A stretch of 64,000 nt of DNA from Linnemannia schmuckeri (Eukaryota > Mortierellomycota > Mortierellomycetes > Mortierellales > Mortierellaceae): the NCBI GenBank assembly GCA_029449235.1, contig JANATG010000021.1, forward strand, positions 186,001 through 250,000, read 5' to 3'. The notes beneath the pieces are model-generated. The model did no database searches. It saw only the letters and a list, made by a program, of their open reading frames with translations, and was not told the DNA's origin. Shown here one piece after another: positions 35,201-45,826 of this stretch. Each line of letters starts with the position of its first letter. Position 1 is the first letter of the stretch. The translations under genes and the position numbers were made by a program.

Positions 35201-35576
35201 AGTTTTGGCTTGGATCGATGAGAAGGAGGCTGCCCAGGCTGAGCTTCCTTTGTGGAAGGACGGTGTTGTGTCGACGCGCGAGATTCAGCTGCGTGGAAAC
35301 CCTGTTGAGCGGGAGATGCACCGTCTGATGAGCAAGAAGAAGCCCAAGGTTGTCAAGAAGAAGGAGACTAACTCTACCGAGACCAAGGAGAATGGCGAGG
35401 AGAAGGCTGCCCCCAAGGGCGACAGCAATACGACTGAGGAGCAGCAGCAAGAGCAAGGGCAGGAAAAGCCAGCTGAGGCTACCGGTGAGGAGTCTACGAG
35501 GAATGAGAAGCAGCAGAAGGAGGAGAAGGCTGCGGAGGAGGCCGAGCCTGCCAAGCACAAGAAGGACGAGCTTTAG
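32297..35576 (+). CDS. LHS1: ER-lumenal Hsp70-family protein of the LHS1/GRP170 (HYOU1) type
   Basis: Large Hsp70-like proteins of the ER lumen act as nucleotide-exchange factor and holdase for BiP during protein import and folding. Exons 32297-32560, 32686-32943, 33067-33166, 33320-33684 and 33777-35576 (2787 nt, 928 residues). A signal peptide is clear: basic start, hydrophobic core LLTLGAVAALGALCL, likely cleavage after VDA near residue 33. The ATPase domain begins VMAIDYGTDWFKVALVKPG and includes GRDYEDDHCVEFRNTF, INDESAVALNYA, the phosphate-type motif FFDMGAGSTAAS and LVLVGGAVRVPSIQ. An acidic Glu/Ala/Lys-rich loop (about 640-710) and a second Glu/Lys-rich tail flank the helical domain, as in the family. 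The protein ends HKKDEL, an ER-retrieval signal. The next gene downstream is ADE4, unrelated in function. Confidence 0.95.
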
Positions 35577-35883
35577 ATTCTTTATTTCGTTTTATGTTTT
35601 TTCTTTTTTTCTTTCTTTTTTTTTTTTTCACCACGTTGCGTCGAACTACAACCAACTACAACTACTACATTACATAAAACTACTACGCATTCCTAGACGA
35701 ACAACCTATTCCCCTTGCTAATGCAGAAGAGAGAAGCATTGAATGTCAGAAGTGTACGTGTGTGTGTACGTGAAGTAAACAACGGTGCTATCAACCCAAA
35801 AAAGAAAGTGTGTTTGTGCGGGGTAAGGAGAATCCAACCAATGAAGCAGCAACTGAAAAAAATATTCAGCTTAAAGTCGCTGA

Positions 35884-35917
<34 letters not shown>

Positions 35918-36087
35918 CCACTCCAAACTCAACACTTTCTCCTTCCCCCATCATCTCCCTCTCAGTGCCTGGTTCAACCCCTGGCTCACTTCTTTCTTCT
36001 CTCCTCTCTCTTTGTCCTCTTTACTCCTTTAGTCCCCCAGTTGTCGCTCTAATTCCCCCGACCTCTCTCATACATATACAACACAAC
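35577..36087. other. Intergenic spacer with ADE4 promoter
   Basis: 511 bp between LHS1 and ADE4, same strand. It contains a 32-base T-run at 35886-35917 followed by a strongly CT-rich leader up to the ADE4 start. No gene is seen. Confidence 0.6.
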
Positions 36088-36976
36088 ATGTGCGGAATCA
36101 CTGCTCTCCTCTTGGCCGATCACAACCTGATGGCCAGCCCTGAGCTCCATGAGGGTCTCGGAATGTTGCAGCATCGTGGCCAGGCAAGTTTACCCTGAAG
36201 GATGCTTCTTTTGGTTAGCAAGAAAGGTGTAGTTTATACAAAAAAATCTAACCATCGAGAGCTCTCTGTGCGATAAATAGGATGCTGCCGGTATTGTTAC
36301 CTGCGGTAACAAGGGTCGTTTGTACCAGATCAAGGGCAACGGCATGGTCCGTGATGTCTTTGATCAGCCCAAGCTGGAGCAGCTTATCGGAAGCATGGGC
36401 GTCGGCCATGGTATGTTCCTGCTCTCGTCTTTTCAGCTGCTTACCCTTGCATGGAATCTGCGAGGGAGGCACACAAGATATCATGCCTTATACGCCAACA
36501 GCAGCGACGACAATACCAATGACAACAACAAACACAATTCCTATTTCAATTTTTGTGTGAGAGTGTGTTTCGACTGCAATGAGTCTTTGATTAGATATTC
36601 TCTGGCTGAGACAGGCTTTTTCGGCCTCAGCTCTTTTCTTACAATGGACGAGCGAATGAGCGGCACCAGAGAAAATCCATCCCGTCTGGAGTCTGCGCAG
36701 GCTAAAGGGCGGGGACTTGTCGTTTTGTTCCCATGAACTGAACGGTTGACTGACCGAGCAAACTACTCTACTTTTGTTGCTTTCTCCAATAGTTCGCTAC
36801 CCCACTGCTGGTTCCTCCTCGACCTCGGAGGCTCAGCCCTTCTACGTCAACAGCCCTTACGGTATCGTTTTTGCTCATGTAAGTGCCTGGTTCCTTATTA
36901 GGATCTGCTTCAGCACATGTAGATGTTTGCTTGTTCACTAGGCTAACATCACTTCTAATTTTTCATTCTGGCCCTT

Positions 36977-37023
<47 letters not shown>

Positions 37024-37338
37024 GAACTGGACCCTTGTAGAACGGAAACTTGGTCAATGCTGACGAGCTCCGCGCGTTCATGGATCAGGATGCCCATCGC
37101 CACATTAACACTGACTCGGACTCGGAGTTGTTGCTTAACATCTTTGCCGACAACTTGCAGAAGACTGGCAAGGTCCGTATCAACGAGGAGGATATCTTTA
37201 CTGCCATCAAGGGCATCTACGACGTCTGCCACGGAGGATATGCCTGCGTTGCTATGATTGCTGGTAAGTCAGCTTCGGGCAATGTTGTCGGGGAATATAA
37301 TAAGAATTTGGACTATTTTCTTTTTTATTCTTTTTCGG

Positions 37339-37380
<42 letters not shown>

Positions 37381-38852
37381 GGGGGAGGCGACAATGACAG
37401 GCCGAGAAGATACAAAGTAAAAAAAAGAGCGAACGTTTGGATGAAGATCGATGTGACTTGCTTCGAGGATTCAAATTTGGGCCTGTAATAATGTTACTTC
37501 TCTCATCATTCACATAGGATTCGGTATCATTGGTTTCCGTGATCCTCACGGCATTCGCCCCATCGGTTTCGCTAAGCGTCAGTCACCCAAGGGAACCGAT
37601 TACATGTTCGCCTCGGAGAGTGTTGTCTGCGACGGTTGCAGCTTCTCGGATTTTGAGGACCTTAAGCCCGGCGAGGCCGTTATTGTCAACAAGAACTCAA
37701 CTGTCACCAGACGCCAATTGGTCCCCAACGCTTCGTTCTCGCCCTGCATCTTTGAGTACGTTTACTTTTCTCGCCCAGATTCGATCATTGACGGAATCTC
37801 GGTCTACAAGTGTCGTCTCGCTATGGGCGAGGCCTTGGCAGATCAGGTTTTGAAGAAGATGGGATCCGACCACGACATTGATGTCATTATCCCAGTAAGT
37901 ATAAAAGCCTTTTTTGCAGGATGTGTTGCATTGTGACTTGAATGAGTTGTTTCTGAATGGACTTGATTTTTAACCCCTTTTCTGGCGACTGTTTTCATCG
38001 ATGATGGTTAGGTTCCTGACACGAGTCGTGTTGCCGCTTTACAGACTGCCTACAAGCTGGACATCACCTACCGTGAGGGCTTTATCAAGAACCGTTACAT
38101 TGGGCGCACCTTCATCATGCCCGGTCAGGCCATGCGTAAGAAGACCGTTCGTCGCAAGTTCAACGCTATGTCGCTTGAGTTTGCTGGCAAGAACGTTTTG
38201 ATCGTCGATGGTATGTCCAGGATGCAGTTTTTCAAGTGCCTCGACAATTTATATTTTGGTACTCGAAAGCGAATGTGGTTGTGAATTAAGTGACTGACTT
38301 TTTGTGTATGTTTTCAACTTAGATTCCATTGTCCGTGGTACGACCTCGAAGGAGATTGTGCAAATGGCTCGTGATGCTGGTGCCAAGAAGGTTTACCTTG
38401 CGTCTTGCGCCCCTGCTATCCGATACCCCAATGTCTATGGCATTGACATGCCTTCTCCCCACGAGTTGGTTGCATACAACAAGGACGAGGACGACATTGC
38501 CATTGCCCTCGGTGCCGACAAGGTCATTTTCCAGGTACCTTACCCGGTCTCAGTTACCAGAGCAGAAAAGTAATGCAATGTGTGAGTGTTGAAAAAGTTA
38601 CTGATGCTATTTTTTTTTCCGTTCCGTTTATAGAACCTCGAGGGCTTGGTTGCTTCGTGTGAAAAGTTCAACCCCAGCATTACCAAGTGGGATGCATCTG
38701 TCTTTGATGGCAAGTACATCACCGGCAGAGTCGACGAGGCCTATTTGGCACATTTGGAGAACTTAAGAGCTGATGGAAAGAAGGGCAAGTTTGAAGACCT
38801 CCAGAGTCCCGAGACTTTGGGACTTGTCAACTTCAACTTGCAGTTGAAGTAA
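36088..38852 (+). CDS. ADE4: Amidophosphoribosyltransferase (ADE4)
   Basis: Glutamine PRPP amidotransferase makes 5-phosphoribosylamine, the committed first step of de novo purine synthesis. Eight exons: 36088-36183, 36281-36410, 36793-36878, 37041-37263, 37518-37894, 38012-38210, 38323-38534 and 38634-38852 (1542 nt, 513 residues; yeast Ade4 is 510). The start MCGITALL places the nucleophilic Cys at position 2, as in class II glutamine amidotransferases. HRGQ|DAAG spans the first splice, followed by GHVRYPTAGSSSTSEAQPF and NGNLVNADELR. The PRPP-binding motif is VLIVDDSIVRGTTSKEIV near 365-382, with PDTSRVAALQ before it. Intron 1 uses a GC donor (CAG|GCAAGT), which is needed to give the conserved Q-D junction. 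Introns 3 and 4 contain T-runs of 43 and 37 bases. It shares a pathway with ADE2 upstream. Confidence 0.96.
36978..37020 (+). repeat. 43-base T-run in ADE4 intron 3
   Basis: An uninterrupted T-run that ends 20 bases before the acceptor at 37040, so it forms an extreme polypyrimidine tract on the sense strand. Confidence 0.9.
37342..37378 (+). repeat. 37-base T-run in ADE4 intron 4
   Basis: An uninterrupted T-run in the middle of intron 4, about 140 bases before the acceptor, so it is not itself the polypyrimidine tract. Confidence 0.9.
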
Positions 38853-39191
38853 GGCCTTTGATTTGCATTCATGTTTTTCGCCTTTTATTTATTGTAATTA
38901 TTTTTTTCTCCATTCCCGGATATTATTCACACACTTCCGACCATTACCAGCACATCCTTTGTATGTTTGCAATAGTACAGGAGCATCTCGTCCTGTCTAC
39001 TTGTAGCCTGCACCACCAATTTCCCACTGCCATTTTTCTTCATTTTCCTTTTCAGCATTTCCCCTATCCTATCCTCATCTTCATAGCCTCATAGACCAAA
39101 AAAAAACAATGTATAATATCCAACCGTTTGATTGTGAATGTTGTTTTTGTATTTTACAAGTGGGGTTTTGATAATGCTGATGTTGCGGGTA
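38853..39191. other. Convergent spacer between ADE4 and the CCDC12 gene
   Basis: 339 bp between convergent stop codons. AT-rich, with both 3' UTRs presumably overlapping or abutting here. No gene is seen. Confidence 0.65.
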
Positions 39192-40323
39192 CTATGCCAT
39201 GCTGAGATCCTGAGGCCTCTCCTTCCTGATGAGCTCAATGACAGCCGCCCGAGTCTTCTTCTCCAGCTTGAGCAACTTGGGCTCGATATCCCGCTTCAGG
39301 TCCCAGTTGGGTTTCTTGGGCGCCAATGTGAAAATGTCCTATCAAAAGCGCACAGGCAAAATTTCGAACAAGATTTAGTTAGTGCCCATCTCACATTTTG
39401 CTTGTTTTAATTTCAGAACGCAAAAAAAAAGGAAGTGGAGGTTGGGTAGGGAACTTACGACGTCTTTGGCGCGCTTCTCATCTTCTTCTTGGATAACCTT
39501 CTCAACGACGCCTTCCATCTTCTTCTCGACTGTGTCGCCAATGTCGGCAGGGGTTGTGATCTTGGATTCTTGGTTTTTCAGGGATTCGTTGGTTGGGGTG
39601 TAATTGCGGAACGACATGCTATCATGGAATGTTGTTTGAGGCCAAAGGAAGAGAAGAATGCACGTATGAGAAGTTGGTGGTTTTTCGTGTAATTAATTGG
39701 TTTTACGGATCCGAAGGCATGCCCTGAAAAGTATTGGCATTTTTCTGATTGTCCAGCGTCGATGAAGAGGTATACGCCATTATGTGTTTGGTGTATTTTC
39801 TTCTCTCAAGGGAGGTTCTGGTGCATTTTGAATGCTCTTGTACTCTTCCTGCAAGTTTCCTTGATAATTCATAGGTATCCGTTTCTAGGCGCTTGGCCAA
39901 CTGTCAATCTTTCCTGGTAAACAATTTGATCAGGCTGAGGGATCGCCTACAGTGTCAGCACTATCGTTGCCGTTGAAAGGCAGGCGCAGGGAGCCTCAGC
40001 GATAAATTTGCCTGAATGCACTGGTTCCTGTATAATAAACTATTTTTTTTTTTTTTTTTTTTGGTTGACCCTGTCGTTCCAGTCTCTAAGCTCTTGTGTG
40101 ATCTAGTCAGAAAAGGACTCCATGGGTGCAGATACGCTTCTCCAACATATGCCGTTGTGTTTGTTTTCCTGCATGGAATTGGTTGCGAGGTTGCAAGGTT
40201 GTGAGGTTGTGATGCAAGAGGTTGATTCATATACCTGACGCTGTCGTCGCCTCCTGCTGACTCGAGTTTCCTCTTCTTGAGCTGCTCTAGTCTCTCCTTG
40301 CGTTTTTTGCTTGCTTCATCCAT
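39192..40323 (-). CDS. cwf18: CCDC12/Cwf18 spliceosome-associated protein
   Basis: A small nuclear protein of the activated spliceosome (Prp19-associated fraction; cwf18 in fission yeast, CCDC12 in animals). Exons 40235-40323, 39459-39618 and 39192-39338 (396 nt, 131 residues). The N-terminus MDEASKKRKERLEQLKKRKL is a basic coiled-coil start like the animal protein. The central FRNYTPTNESLKNQ corresponds to the conserved LRNYVPEDE segment. The C-terminal core LAPKKPNWDLKRDIEPKLLK, followed by LEKKTRAAVIELIRKER, is the family hallmark. All phases agree (2, 0). Intron 1 is 616 bp and carries an 18-base A-run on the sense strand (T on + at 40045-40062). The THOC7 gene starts upstream on the same strand, and its stop lies only 145 bp beyond this start. 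Confidence 0.93.
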
Positions 40324-40468
40324 GATGTGATGTAAGTTGCGTCTGTCAGTTGGTGTTTAGTGTTAATGGAGAAGACCCAAAACGGTTGGGCGATGGTGAA
40401 ATAAAATAAAGCTGATCTCAAAAAAGAAAAAAAAAAATGACGTCACATATTTTATTAGAAACGAGGAA

Positions 40469-41758
40469 CTATGGAAAGGTATCCATGGCAGTGTCTGCGG
40501 GGTTGGGTGTGCCCGTCAAAGACCGGATCGGTGGCGTTGGTGTGGTGAGGTGGTTAGTTCTTCCAGGAGTTCCTGAGCCTCCTCCTCCTCCTCGTGGTGT
40601 ATTGGACTGAAGATCTAGCATGAATACTTCTCCTTCCACGCCACTACTGCCTACTGCCTCTGATCCTCCTGTCCCTCCAGGACTTGTAGATCCACGCCGA
40701 CTACGGTTGAGATTGGGTGAGCCAGCACCGTGTCCATCCTGAGAGAGTACACGTTCTAATGCGGGAGTCAGCTGAGGAGTTCCGAGTCCATGCTCACCGT
40801 CCAACCCCACAACACCATCCATATTCTCGACAAATCCTCCCTCATCGTCCTCATCATGATCGTCCAGAGGGTCATCATTATGGGATCGTTTCAAGAAAAG
40901 TCTCTTCTCCTCCTCGCGCCGATCCTCTCGAATGGACTCCTGTGTGCTTTGGAGACACAACAACGCCGTAAAGAACTGTTTCTTTCTCAGATCCATCAAC
41001 TGACTCTGCTGGGTTGCCTCGTTTTCCAGTTCCAAAATCTCGGCATTCAACTGGGCGATCGACTGTTGACTAGACTCGCGGCTAGGGAACTGAAGAACTT
41101 GGGTCGCCAACTGGTCGTATTCGATCTTGTTGGCGCGCTCCTGCTTGGCTCCTTCAAGATCCCGGGCGAGAGTTTCGAGTTCCTCCTGGGAGAGGGCGAT
41201 GTTCTCCTCGATCTGGTGTTGTTCCTCATGGTAGTGTTGTCGTTCCCGCTCAGCCATCTCTGTCACCAGTGTTGATTTTGAAAGCCCAAGCTCGAACTGC
41301 GAGATTTCCATCAACAAAGTTTGTAAGCCATTCTCGCTATTATTTAAAAGTTATATTGCTGACTTAGTAACGATTCACAATACACGCACACACACAAAGT
41401 CGAAAAAAACTGTGACAAATTACTATCATGGCATCAAAAAAGAGAGGGAGCTTACATTTCCTCCTGGGTGCCTGTGACGAGAACTCCGGTCCATTTCTGA
41501 AAACGCTGGGTCAGTCGCCTCAGAGGCCTCTCGTTGACACTTAACCGCGTCCGGATAATGTTGTCTAGTTAGGTGATGAGAAGTGGATGTGAGGAGAGTA
41601 TGTGCGCGTGCGTGGCGTGTTGCCGTATGAATGAGAGCACGTTGGTATTAGGGTGAGGAGCGCGCACCGAAACAAAAGGGAGAGCTGCTTGACATCGTGG
41701 TGACAATTTAGCGTCGAGGGAGTTGATTGAGTCCTGTACCTGTATCATCGTGGTCCAT
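40469..41758 (-). CDS. THOC7: THO complex subunit 7 (THOC7) homologue
   Basis: Subunit of the THO/TREX complex, which couples transcription to mRNP packaging and export. Exons 41740-41758, 41456-41564 and 40469-41336 (996 nt, 331 residues). The first exon holds only MDHDDT. The conserved part runs NIIRTRLSVNERPLRRLTQR, then FQKWTG, QEEIENGLQTLLMEISQFEL and GLSKSTLV. The long coiled coil (EELETLARDLEGAKQERANK and IEYDQLATQVLQFPSR) ends at LRKKQFFTALLCLQSTQESI, as in animal THOC7. Beyond about residue 190 there is an Asp/Glu-rich patch, then a Gly/Ser/Thr/Pro-rich tail to the end, likely disordered. Animal THOC7 (204 residues) lacks such a tail. It is divergent from UTP5, with 436 bp between starts. 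Confidence 0.88.
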
Positions 41759-42194
41759 GCCCTGTTGTGTATACGGTTGTTATGTCTGACAGCCTGGCTA
41801 GTGCGTTGTCCTGTAGTTGAAGTTGAAAGAGAAGAGTGATGTGTAAAAGAGAGTGATGGTCAAGAGAGAGAGAGAGGAAGAGGACAAGAAGAGACCAAAT
41901 GTCACGTGCGCTGCGATCTCTCTCCCACACCCTATTCTGTGGCTTATGTTTATTGTTCATCCACCAAGAGTGCGCTTTTCTTTTTTTTTTTGTCCAGAGT
42001 GTGCAACGTCAAAGACACAAGAGAGCTCACTTCTTTTCGCCCAAAGCAACCAAGCAACTCGACTCGCCGCCCTTGCTTGCTCGTCCTTTCCCTTCAGTGT
42101 CCCTTGCTTTGCCGTCGCACCCCTGCTCTTACCATTTCTCATTCCCTAATACCTCCTCATCACATTATTACATACATACATAACGACACACACA
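41759..42194. other. Divergent promoter region, THOC7/UTP5
   Basis: 436 bp between divergent start codons of two RNA-processing genes; a shared regulatory region is plausible. It includes CT-rich sequence on the UTP5 side and a GAGAGA tract at 41861-41877. A CACGTG E-box lies at 41901-41906 (TGTCACGTGCG), roughly midway. No gene is seen. Confidence 0.55.
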
Positions 42195-44400
42195 ATGGTC
42201 AAGCACGCAACAGCAAAGACCAGCTTTGGCTCCCTTCAAAACCCTGACCAGGTCTCGAGTGCAGTCATCTTCCATTCTTCCTTCTCGCCCGAGGGCGCAC
42301 ACAACTACTGCATCATCACCCCCGGTGCTGATCGCTTTCGTCTCAGAGTCTTCGACACCGCCACAGGAAATCTCAAGAACGACTATGAGGAGAAAGAAGG
42401 CGACGGCAAGTGGACCTGTGTCCGCTGGGGACACATCACCGAGGTGGCCGTACGTTTCTCGTTTCCTTGTTTTACTGCTACTGTTGTTGATATGGCTTGC
42501 AATTTAAGACAACATCGTTAGTACGGTACTTTGAGTGTGCAGTGGACTCACATATACACTTCACTTCCCCTTTCTTGTTCAACGTTTTAGTCAAAAAAGA
42601 AGAAGGGGGCATCGATTGCAGGAAGCCGCAGCCCAGTTCTTGCTCTTGGACATACCAACGGACAGATCTCAATCTACTCATTGGCCCATGGCCTCGTTCT
42701 CCATCAACTCTCAGGATCTCACACTGGAAAGGTCAACGACTTTTGCTTCTCGGCTAGCGGGGCCCGCGGCTTTTCGGCAGGCGAGGATGGTCTGATCTGC
42801 GAGTGGGATATCGCTCAGGGCGTTGAGATGAGCAAGTTTCGCGCCGACAACAAGTCTGTCAAGAAGATTCAGCTGGATCACGAGGAGAACATGCTCTTGA
42901 CTGCAGGACACAGCATGAAGCTTTGGGATCTGGAGACTCGTGAGGTCATCAAGTCGTTCACAGGACATGCCAGCGCCATCACTAATGTTGTTTTTTCTGC
43001 CAACGATAAGTTCTTGGCCTCGACTGCCGAGCAGGATCGTTTCATTAATCTCTGGGATTGCACGCGCGATAACCAGCAGGAGGGCAACATTACAGGTGCG
43101 TTTGGCTGAACAGACTACGTTTTGCACTTTGCAGGATCGGTCACCGTTGCTGATGTTTTGTTACACGACTTATAACTAAGATGTACTAATGCACTTGAGA
43201 AATCTCTATCTATGATGAAAATTCTAATAGCTTTAACATTGGATAACACGGTTTCGCATATCGACATTTCATCCTCCAACGCTGTCTTGGCCATCTCAGA
43301 GGAAGGAACAGCCGGTTTGTGGCAGAACGCACAGACCGCAAGCGGGACATCCAGCGTGAGTGGAAAGGCCAGCAAGAAGAAGCGTTACACGACACGCGCA
43401 TGCGACTGTTTGGTCAAAATTGAGTCTTCTCGTGGTGACCGATCTGTGATTCCATTGTTGGGAGGAGTTTTCACACCTCAGGGCCAGATGATTCTCGCCC
43501 GCGGATCAAACATTAAGCCCGTCTTCGAGAAGGTCGATTTCCAGAACGAGGACGGATCATTAAAGGAAAAGGAGTTGGTTTTGACCCGCACCCCCGTTAC
43601 TGGATTCCTCATGGACGAATCGGCACAGACGGCTAGCAATGTGAAGGCGACCAAGAAGGCATACGATGAGAGCGCAGTGACAGTTGTGGGAGCAGCGGAT
43701 TTCGCAATGGCACAGCCAGGTTTGGCTGAGGCTGCTGAAGAGGACGATCAGAGCGACAATGATGAGGCCAGCGATAATGAGAAGGGTGTCGCTCGGTTGG
43801 AGGGACGGACAATGGAAGAGAAGCTTCAGGATTTGACGGTTGAGCGGACTGGCAAGAAGTCAAAACAGAACAAGTACTCGACACCCAAGGCCAACTCGCT
43901 GCAGCAGATGTTGATTCAGGCTTTGCATTCGAACGACTTGCAACTGTTGGAGGCCTGTTTGACATACAACAACGTTGAGGTGATCCGGAATACGGTTCGT
44001 CGTTTGCCCACCGCCTACGTGATTCCTTTCCTGACCCAGGTCATTCACAAGTTCCAACAAAAGCCCAGTCGTGGAGAGGCTCTCCTTGAGTGGATCAAAG
44101 CCGTCTTGTTGATCCATACCGCCTACTTGATGACCGTTCCCGACCTGATCAAGAAGTTATCCAACTTTTACCAGACGCTGGACTCTCGTGTATCGGTGTA
44201 CAGCAAACTGACTAACCTGCATGGACGTCTTGACTTGGTGATGAGCCAGGTTGAGATGCAACACAAAGACACCGAGGATACTGCCAACGTGGCACAAACG
44301 GTGTACCGGGAGGAGGAGGATGATGATGAAGATGACGAAGATATGGATCTTGAGGATGATGGCGAGGACGATGAGCTTGCGGACGAGGATGACGAGGTAA

Positions 44401-44440
<40 letters not shown>

Positions 44441-44623
44441 GCTGGAATTTGTTTGTATATGACATAAATGACTAATGCACCTCTTCCTTGCTTTTATATG
44501 TCTCCTCTTCTCTAGAGTGACTCGGACGATGATGATTCGGAAGGGCTCGACTCGGAAATGTCGGACGACGACGATGATGAAGAAGCTTCTTCGGACGATG
44601 GCGAAGACGAGGACGAAGAGTAG
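42195..44623 (+). CDS. UTP5: U3 snoRNP/t-UTP WD40 protein, UTP5 (WDR43)
   Basis: Component of the t-UTP subcomplex of the small-subunit processome, acting in the nucleolus in pre-rRNA transcription and early 18S processing. Exons 42195-42449, 42591-43095, 43231-44396 and 44516-44623 (2034 nt, 677 residues). The N-terminal half is a WD40 propeller: LALGHTNGQISIYSLAHG, then FSAGEDGLICEWDIAQG, MLLTAGHSMKLWDLETREV and FLASTAEQDRFINLWDCTRD. The C-terminal Utp12-type helical domain includes LQQMLIQALHSNDLQLLEAC, then LPTAYVIPFLTQVIHKF, EWIKAVLLIHTAYL and LHGRLDLVMSQ. It ends in a long Asp/Glu/Ser tail carried partly on a separate 36-codon last exon, typical of nucleolar proteins. Intron 3 starts GTAAGCC followed at once by about 36 T residues. 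Confidence 0.94.
44404..44439 (+). repeat. About 36-base T-run at the 5' end of UTP5 intron 3
   Basis: A T-run that starts seven bases after the donor GT, so it abuts the U1/U6-binding region rather than the acceptor. Confidence 0.85.
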
Positions 44624-45826
44624 ACCAATAACAAGCATCAGATAGATACTACACTACGACCACCTCCACCCAACACCCCCACATTTAGCATTCATTTTTA
44701 AATTCAATTCCCCCAATGCATGTATTTTTCATTTTTTTTTTCTCTTTTCATCGAAGCCTCTGTTTGTCTTCATCTATGATGTAGATGGTCGATGCGTTAT
44801 GCACGATTGATCTCGCCATGCGACGTGTGCGACGTGGTTTGACGCGATTTGTACTTTTCTTTATGTACCTTCATGGTTAATGGATATGTTCGTCCTGCTA
44901 GCTGGATGGGTGGTAGCTTGAGAGGTGCTGTGTTTTACACTTTTTTTTTTTAAAGGGAGAGACTTTGGGGACTCAAGTGTCAGTTGTATTGTGTCGGGCC
45001 AAGTTAGAGGGTTGATGAGGGAGCGAGGGCGGAAAGAAGGATGACAATGAAGAAATAGAAAAAAAAAGGAGAAAAAAATGGTTGAGTTTTGTACTGCATG
45101 GCTATTACCATTGTTGCCAGTCATTGTCAGTCGAGAAACCATATCAAAGTCTCTTGCCCTGGTGCCACAAGGCACCACATCTGTTAAGCTATGATGACTA
45201 TCAACCTCTTTGTTGCTTGCTGGTGTTTTTTCATTCGACGATGAGCAAAATGACATCAGAAGAGGTGGCTTCCGTACCACAGTTTATACAGTAATCCCGC
45301 AGTCGCACAAAGACAGGCGAACGAAAACCAAAAGGGGGCTGTGCTACCGACCATCCGTCAGGAAATATAGGGCAAACAAAAGATATAACTTTTGTGTTAC
45401 AGGTGAAGGGACCGCCTTCTTTGTACATATTGACGTGGTGCATGTGTGCTGCTAGAATTCGAATTGATAGCTAGTTGCCTTCCTAGGATCCACTTTTTCC
45501 CTTTGTGTCGTAATCCTCGCTTTTCCTAGGTCCAATTATTCCACACACTACCATTCACCTCGAATGAGAAACCTCTGTATATTAGATATATTAGCTAGAT
45601 AGTCAGCGCGTAGCCCTTACAGAAGGTGTTTCGAGCTTTTGTGTTGTTATTGTTTCCATTGTGAATAAGCTGTATACAGAACAGCAAATAAGGGACTCTT
45701 CAACAATGTCATCCTTATTCTCATGGGTTTAATGGATGTAACATGAAAGTGCAAGTAAGTGCAAGGGAGCACAGTTGCCAAGGAAATAAAAAGAAGTGAC
45801 AAGGAAAAGTGTATTAAATAGTCAAG
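44624..45826. other. Convergent spacer between UTP5 and the NEDD1-like gene
   Basis: 1.2 kb between convergent stop codons, longer than other convergent spacers here. No low-complexity tract dominates. Short open frames such as one at 45210-45455 show no recognised motif, and no tRNA-like fold was noticed. No gene is seen. Confidence 0.55.
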
